Shown in pieces: positions 7,549-10,793 of a DNA stretch of 10,793 bases. Both the position numbers and the translations under genes were made by a program. The stretch spans positions 4,702,018 through 4,712,810 of the forward strand of contig CP070771.1 in assembly GCA_020345785.1 (NCBI GenBank), given 5' to 3'. Every line of letters begins with the position of its first letter. Position 1 is the stretch's first letter. A model generated the notes under the pieces. The model ran no database searches and had not been told where the DNA came from. It saw only the letters and a list, made by a program, of their open reading frames with translations. The DNA comes from Desulfobacterales bacterium (GTDB taxonomy: Bacteria; Desulfobacterota; Desulfobacteria; Desulfobacterales; JAFDCJ01).

Positions 7549-7718
7549 AAATAGCTGTTGAGCTCGTGAGTTCGTAAGTTCATGAGTTGGCAACCCATTG
7601 GGGAAACTGATATTTTGTTTTGTGAATGGCTATCATCTCATCTGCTTGAGAGGTTACGAACTTAAGAACTAACGAACTCTATAGCTCAACAGCTCACGAA
7701 CTTACCAACTTATGAGCT
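7549..7718. repeat. Inverted arms of exact 8-nt units, word close to CGTNAGTT / NACGAACT
   Basis: The left arm (7549-7588) includes AAATAGCT, GTTGAGCT, CGTGAGTT, CGTAAGTT, CATGAGTT. The right arm (7655-7718) has eight units in perfect register: TACGAACT, TAAGAACT, AACGAACT, CTATAGCT, CAACAGCT, CACGAACT, TACCAACT, TATGAGCT. Every right-arm unit ends in A(A/G)CT. The GCT-ending units of the left arm correspond to GCT-ending units on the right, so variants are shared between arms. A short direct repeat CGGATT-TTCG-CGGATT precedes the array (7524-7539). The locus lies between the aminotransferase and cyclase genes. Confidence 0.85.
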
Positions 7719-7748
7719 TATTGATGCAAAGAAAAACAGGGGACTACA

Positions 7749-8438
7749 ATGAAAATCATTGATTTATCCCACACGATTCATAACGATATCCAAATATATC
7801 CCGGAGACCCGGTGCCTTCCATCAAGCAGGGGCTGATCCATGAAAAAGACTATTGCCATGTCGATGTGTTGACCCTCGGGTCTCATACCGGAACCCACAT
7901 CGATGCACCGTTTCATTTTCTGAAAAAAGGAAAAAAAATTGACGAATTCCCGGTCCAGCGGTTTGTCGGCGACGGCGTCCTGATCGACGTATCCGGCAAA
8001 TCTGACCGAGATTTGATAGAACCTGCCGATCTTGAGCCCTATGAAAAGGAGATTGCTGAAGGAGATTTTGTGATCTTTAGAACCGGCCGGGACAAATACT
8101 TCGGCACCCCAAGATATTATTTTCACCCCTATCTGAGTGCTGAAGGGGCGAAGCTTTTGTTAAAAATGGGAGTTTCCCTGGTGGGGATCGATGCCATGAA
8201 CATCGACCCCACTTATACTGGTGATGCAGATTCCGATCCCTTGGCAAGAGATCTGCCGGATGAAGAGGACTACGGCTATCCGGTGCACGACATCCTGTTG
8301 GGTAATGATATCCTCATCGTGGAAAATCTTTGCAACCTGGATAAGATTAGACAGGTAAAGGGTGTTTATTCGTTTTTACCCCTTAAGTTAAAGGACTCGG
8401 ACGGCTCACCGATCAGAGCCGTTTTCATTGTCAGGTAA
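7749..8438 (+). CDS. Cyclase family metal hydrolase (PF04199, kynurenine-formamidase-like)
   Basis: This is a 229-residue cytoplasmic protein of the cyclase/KynB-like family, normal in length. The N-terminus MKIIDLSHTIHNDIQIYPGDP is typical. The metal motif H46-T-G-T-H50-I-D52-A-P-F-H56 is complete, and GIDAMNIDP in the middle matches the usual family GxD motif. The end has HDILLGNDILIVENL, supplying the conserved His and Glu. Members hydrolyse formamides, lactams or other cyclic amides (KynB cleaves N-formylkynurenine). CAGGGGA provides a ribosome site before the ATG. Its place downstream of an amidohydrolase and an aminotransferase fits a pathway in which an N-acyl, formyl or cyclic amide is opened. 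Nothing in the sequence singles out a substrate, and no other kynurenine-pathway gene is present. Confidence 0.92.
   Translation: MKIIDLSHTIHNDIQIYPGDPVPSIKQGLIHEKDYCHVDVLTLGSHTGTHIDAPFHFLKKGKKIDEFPVQRFVGDGVLIDVSGKSDRDLIEPADLEPYEKEIAEGDFVIFRTGRDKYFGTPRYYFHPYLSAEGAKLLLKMGVSLVGIDAMNIDPTYTGDADSDPLARDLPDEEDYGYPVHDILLGNDILIVENLCNLDKIRQVKGVYSFLPLKLKDSDGSPIRAVFIVR
8401..8425 (+). terminator. Candidate intrinsic terminator inside the end of the cyclase gene
   Basis: ACGGCTC (8401-8407) and GAGCCGT (8416-8422) form a 7-bp stem with an 8-nt loop, continuing directly into a short T-run (8422-8425). It lies 13 nt before the stop codon. It is the only GC-rich hairpin with Ts near the 3' end of the enzyme cluster. 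The T-run is short and the hairpin is also constrained by coding sequence, so chance is possible. Confidence 0.35.
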
Positions 8439-8940
8439 AAATCCAGCCTTTTTAAAAAACAACTCTATTAAATTCTTTGAAGTAAACTGCTCAGCAAACC
8501 GGAAACCTTTAAGAACCAGAAGATACAAAGCATAATGAACAAGGTTAGACTGCTGGGTATTAATTTTTTTGAAATTTTGGGTAACATGGCTTTAAAAACC
8601 TTCCTGTTCATATGGTGAGGTACTGAAATTATTCTTATACCTGAGGTTATGAATCCTGTCGCTAAAATGCTTTAATCCCTGATGCTCTTTAAGGATAAAT
8701 AATTTAAAAAATTAAATTGTTCAATTTTTGATATATTTAATAATAAAATAATTTAATTGTCAAGGAAAAAATTAAATATCCAATTTTTACCAATTTAAAC
8801 AAAATTCTTGCATGTGTTTTCTTGAGGTCGGAAAGAGCGATCGTGTCTCCTGGAGACTTATTCATTTGGCAGGATTAAGGTTCACGCGTGGGGACAAATC
8901 ATCAATTTGAAATTTTTGGCAATTTTTCGATTTTAAAAAT
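8439..8940. other. AT-rich gap without genes
   Basis: No reading frame here has credible length plus a ribosome site. The AT content rises strongly over 8690-8815, where a direct repeat pair is found (listed separately). A small hairpin GTCTC-CTG-GAGAC lies at 8845-8857. I see no tRNA, riboswitch or terminator. Confidence 0.6.
8706..8788. repeat. Direct repeat pair, 23-24 nt, spaced 60 nt, in AT-rich DNA
   Basis: AAAAAATTAAAT followed by TGTT and CAATTTTT (8706-8729) recurs as AAAAAATTAAAT, ATC, CAATTTTT (8766-8788). Starts are exactly 60 nt apart, close to a whole number of helical turns. Each copy is itself an imperfect palindrome (AAAAATT with AATTTTT). This could be a protein-binding site, but AT-rich sequence makes chance resemblance more likely than usual. 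Confidence 0.45.
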
Positions 8941-8944
8941 ACGA

Positions 8945-8989
8945 GGCGGTATTTAGCTACCTATGTAACCCCTAATTAATTAAACCGCC
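8945..8989. repeat. Inverted repeat GGCGGT-ATTT / AAACCGCC
   Basis: GGCGGTATTT (8945-8954) pairs with AAACCGCC (8982-8989) apart from one extra base. It overlaps the left end of the MITE-like element that follows and may be a degenerate further copy of its GGCGG end. It could also form a stem on its own. Confidence 0.4.
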
Positions 8990-9084
8990 CTGAAAAATAG
9001 CGTTATCAGGTATGGATAAAAATTGGTCGTTCAATTTAATAATGATGAGAATGCTCAATGTTATCCATCCGGGCGGATGAATTC
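8973..9084 (+). mobile_element. MITE-like element, copy A
   Basis: This is a 112-nt unit bounded by TAATTAATTAAACCGCC on the left (8973-8989) and GGGCGGATGAATTC on the right (9071-9084), which are inverted versions of one end sequence. CTGAAAAATAGC follows the left end, and TGCTCAAT (9052-9059) lies near the right end. Both are shared with copy B in the opposite orientation. Inside is an ATGGATAA/TTATCCAT stem (9012-9019, 9061-9068), and CATCC-GGGC-GGATG forms a tight hairpin at 9066-9079. There is no coding capacity. The left end has four extra bases relative to copy B. I do not recognise a named family. Confidence 0.5.
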
Positions 9085-9246
9085 CCTTATTTACATAATG
9101 ATTAGCTACAAAGACCCCTGAAGGCTGGCCTGTCCTTCTAGAAATCGTACAATAGCCTATAATTTCAATTTGTTAATACCGTCCTCGTCTCTTTATTCTC
9201 ACGTGCCTGATATGAAGTATAAAAAGAAAAAATGCGCAGCATTAAG

Positions 9247-9342
9247 TAATTAATCCGCCGGCTTTGGATTGAACAACTTTCTTTCGTTTTCAAAGCGCGC
9301 ATTATAACGATGAATAAGCTATTTTTCAGGGCGGATTAATTA
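9247..9342 (-). mobile_element. MITE-like element, copy B, containing the selenoprotein stop codon
   Basis: This is a 96-nt unit with perfect 13-nt terminal inverted repeats, TAATTAATCCGCC (9247-9259) and its complement (9330-9342). Read on the minus strand it starts TAATTAATCCGCC, continues CTGAAAAATAGC and has TGTTCAATCC near the far end, the same order as copy A. The 17 nt CCGCCCTGAAAAATAGC is identical in both copies (8985-9001 and the complement of 9318-9334). The outer TAA at 9342-9340 is the stop codon of the neighbouring gene, so insertion or spread at the gene end is likely. Confidence 0.55.
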
Positions 9343-9867
9343 GAGGGCGGCAATAATGGTTTTGGCATCCGGGTGATCGGCCGGATTGCTTGAAAAATGG
9401 CTGAAAACGATCTGTCCGGTAGTGTTGATGATAAACACGCCCGGCAGCTGACGGACATCGCCCTGGGGCCTCCCGATGCCATGGCCGCCGACGATGGTGG
9501 CTACACCCTTGAGGGCAACGCTCGGGGAGAAAAATCCCAAGGTTGACATCTGCTTGAGCCCGAATTGACGGTACAATTTTTTCTCCGGGTCGGTCACCAT
9601 CGGAAAGGGGACATCGAACTTTACGGCGAATTCCGTAGATTCCGATGGTGTGCCCATTCCCACCAGCACCACCTGGGCTCCGGCTTTATCAAAGCTTTTT
9701 TTGTTGCGGCGCAACTGCGCCACCTGCTCGCGGCAAAACGGTCAGCCGAAATGCCGCAAAAAGACCAGCACCAACGTCTGATTTTGCCAAAAATCCCGCA
9801 GATTTTTTTCCGACCCGTCCGACATCGTGACCTTTGCGTCAGGAGCATTACGCTCATCGCTTTCCAT
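9340..9867 (-). CDS. Selenocysteine-containing peroxiredoxin-like protein (AhpC/TSA_2 type, UxxC), UGA at 9744-9742 read as Sec
   Basis: This is a predicted 175-residue thioredoxin-fold oxidoreductase of the peroxiredoxin-like AhpC-TSA_2 kind, probably reducing peroxides or protein disulfides in the cytoplasm. The N-terminus APDAKVTMSDGSEKNLRDFW is the usual pre-domain. LVLVFLRHF-G-U42-P-F-C45-REQVAQLRR then places an in-frame TGA exactly where relatives have the first Cys of CPFC. Homologous sequence continues without further stops to HPDAKTIIAAL, including VVLVGMG, VPFPMVTDPEKKLYRQFG and NTTGQIVFSHF, so this is not a decayed gene. A SECIS-like hairpin follows the TGA. The start at 9867 is firm: TAA immediately precedes the ATG in frame, and GGGAGG lies seven bases upstream. 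A conventional gene caller would stop at the TGA and begin at GTG 9723, losing the active site. A nonsense mutation is the alternative, but the retained C45 and the hairpin argue against it. Confidence 0.82.
9706..9723 (-). promoter_or_regulatory. Bacterial SECIS-like hairpin for Sec insertion
   Basis: On the minus strand GTGGCGC-AGTT-GCGCCGC folds into seven pairs (one G-U) with a four-base loop. The stem begins 18 nt after the TGA and the loop starts 25 nt after it. Bacterial SECIS elements are known to have a small apical loop about 16-37 nt from the UGA, with a G among the first two loop bases. Here the loop is AG-TT, so both rules are met. It lies inside the coding sequence, as expected for bacteria. 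Confidence 0.7.
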
Positions 9868-10224
9868 TTAGAAACCTCCCGCTATAATTGAGTCCTTTTA
9901 TATCAAGAATTCCAAATGTATGAAAAATTCCAAGCACCAAATTCCAAATAACAAACAATATCCAAATTCAAAGTTCCAATTATCCAAACAATATTTTACT
10001 CGTCACGAGGTGTGGTCTTTGGTCCTAATTCATTTCGAAATTATAGCGTTTGTCATATTAACGTTTCGATACGGACAGTTTTCTGAGCGTTTTTGGGATG
10101 AGTTACGGATTTGAGTTTTGCGATTTATTTAGAATTTGGAATTTGGGATTTATAAGATTACATTCTGTAGCAGAGATTATTACATCTATTCAAATTTGTA
10201 AATAACTTCCGTTAGGACTCGCCA
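9868..10224. other. Gap between the second ATPase gene and the selenoprotein gene
   Basis: These 357 nt hold the CCAAA-type repeat arms described separately and no supported gene. Just upstream of the selenoprotein start on the minus strand, CTTGATATAAAAGG and ATTATAGC could serve as weak promoter boxes. Nothing approaches a full -35/-10 pair, so the promoter remains unassigned. I see no terminator after the ATPase stop. Confidence 0.5.
9927..10153. repeat. Inverted arms of 8-nt units rich in CCAAA / TTTGG
   Basis: The left arm (9927-9990) can be cut into eight-base units ATTCCAAG, CACCAAAT, TCCAAATA, ACAAACAA, TATCCAAA, TTCAAAGT, TCCAATTA, TCCAAACA. The right arm (10110-10149) is TTTGAGTT, TTGCGATT, TATTTAGA, ATTTGGAA, TTTGGGAT, the same kind of word on the other strand. 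The register drifts more than in the other loci. The 119-nt middle has no evident function. An apparent 64-residue frame through it is of biased composition (N, K, Q, S-rich) and is best seen as a by-product of the repeat. Confidence 0.7.
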
Positions 10225-10793
10225 CTATTGTGTCAACACCACAATGTCTTCCCGCTTTACGCCAAGGTTTAATTGCTGACCTTTGCGAACGGCTTGATGT
10301 TGCGGCAGGCGGATAATCATGGGCAAATTCGATTCTACATGGCGCCCCAGACAGCGGTGATGGGTTCCGAAGAAAGAAACTTCTTCCACCTGCAATACCC
10401 CGAGTGGGACCTGGCCGTGGATTTCGCCGCAGGCGGCCAGGATTTGCTCCGGCCGGATGCACAAATCTAGCTTGGCGCCTGGTTCGGCCGTGCCCCTGAC
10501 CTCGAGACGACCGAAGGCTGTATCGACCTGAATACTTTCACCCGAGCACCCGATTACGGTGCCCTCGAACATATTGCTTTCGCCCATGAAAGTGGCCGTA
10601 AAGCGCGTCTTTGGTTTCATATAGACGCGCGCCGGCGGTCCTACATCTTCGAGGTGTCCATTGTTCATGACCGCAATGACGTCGGCGATGCTCATGGCTT
10701 CTTCCTGATCGTGGGTTACATGCACAAAGGTAGTGCCCACCTTTTTCTGGATGTGCAGCAGCTCCTGCTGCATCTGGCGTCTTAAATTCAGAT
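10225..10793 (-). CDS. Second PotA-like ABC transporter ATPase, C-terminal half, N-terminus beyond right edge
   Basis: This is the last 189 codons of an ABC importer ATPase; the frame is open at the right edge. The first visible residues, LNLRRQMQQELLHIQKK, are what normally follows the Walker B/D-loop (SALD). H-loop VTHDQEEAM follows at once. The rest is the TOBE regulatory domain, with FMGESNMFEGTV, DLCIRPEQI and a C-terminus ending KREDIVVLTQ. Walker A and signature motifs lie off the window. Sequence style (THDQEEAM, YMKPKTRFTATFMGESN) is that of PotA/FbpC-type polyamine or iron importers. It differs from the first ATPase in this window and should belong to a separate importer whose other genes lie to the right. 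It is on the same strand as the selenoprotein but 357 nt away, so co-transcription is doubtful. Confidence 0.9.
   Translation of the reverse strand, partial: LNLRRQMQQELLHIQKKVGTTFVHVTHDQEEAMSIADVIAVMNNGHLEDVGPPARVYMKPKTRFTATFMGESNMFEGTVIGCSGESIQVDTAFGRLEVRGTAEPGAKLDLCIRPEQILAACGEIHGQVPLGVLQVEEVSFFGTHHRCLGRHVESNLPMIIRLPQHQAVRKGQQLNLGVKREDIVVLTQ

Noticed and set aside
7549..7718. CRISPR array
   Set aside because: Units are 8 nt, contiguous and degenerate, with no spacers and inverted arms, and no cas gene is present.
8535..8618. A 27-codon hydrophobic small frame (MNKVRLLGIN start)
   Set aside because: There is only a weak purine stretch before it, no conserved feature, and it lies in AT-rich DNA where such frames arise by chance.
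8973..9342. Integron attC sites, because of ~100-nt palindromic units
   Set aside because: The ends lack the GTTRRRY/RYYYAAC core sites, and no integrase or gene cassettes are present.
9340..9723. A 127-residue protein starting at GTG 9723
   Set aside because: It would start inside the thioredoxin fold after the active site. The GTG has no ribosome site, whereas the frame extends upstream through the TGA to a well-marked ATG at 9867.
9920..10114. A 64-residue plus-strand frame in the gap before the second ATPase
   Set aside because: Its sequence is a direct reading of the CCAAA repeat units (N, K, Q, S-rich) with no ribosome site.

Overview
The window looks like an accessory metabolic region from an anaerobic deltaproteobacterium-type genome (Desulfobacterota, perhaps Desulfobacterales). 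This is an inference from three things: Pot-type ABC importers beside amine/amide enzymes, a probable selenoprotein, and long gene gaps filled with degenerate repeats. No taxonomic marker is present.

Positions 1-4004 (minus strand) carry one ABC importer of the polyamine/opine (PotABCD) kind. It is read from right to left as a secreted substrate-binding protein (4004-2898), an ATPase (2511-1453), a first permease (1456-596, joined to the ATPase by an ATGA overlap) and a second permease (441 to beyond the left edge). Divergent from it on the plus strand are three enzyme genes: a YtcJ/NfdA-like metal amidohydrolase (4448-6001), a class III PLP aminotransferase with a four-cysteine insert (6161-7495) and a PF04199 cyclase/kynurenine-formamidase-like hydrolase (7749-8438). 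The shared control region at 4005-4447 has a good sigma70-like promoter toward the enzymes. It also holds a long leader with inverted repeats on the importer side. Together they suggest uptake of an amine- or amide-type compound followed by C-N hydrolysis and transamination. The substrate cannot be read from the sequence.

Positions 8439-9339 hold no gene. They contain an AT-rich stretch with a pair of direct repeats 60 nt apart, and two related, oppositely oriented MITE-like elements of about 100 bp. The second element contains the stop codon of the next gene. That gene (9867-9340, minus) is a peroxiredoxin-like thiol oxidoreductase whose reading frame crosses one in-frame TGA at the first position of a CxxC motif. 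A 7-bp hairpin with an AGTT loop follows at the spacing expected of a bacterial SECIS element. The best reading is a 175-residue selenoprotein with a U-P-F-C active site. From 10225 to the right edge is the C-terminal half of a second Pot-type ATPase.

A second theme runs through the non-coding DNA. Five gaps (442-595, 2512-2897, 6002-6160, 7496-7748, 9868-10224) each hold a pair of inverted arms built from 4-8 degenerate units with a period of 8 nt. The 8-nt word is different in every gap. This shared architecture with non-shared sequence, together with the selenoprotein and the paired small inverted-repeat elements, is the most unusual content of the window.
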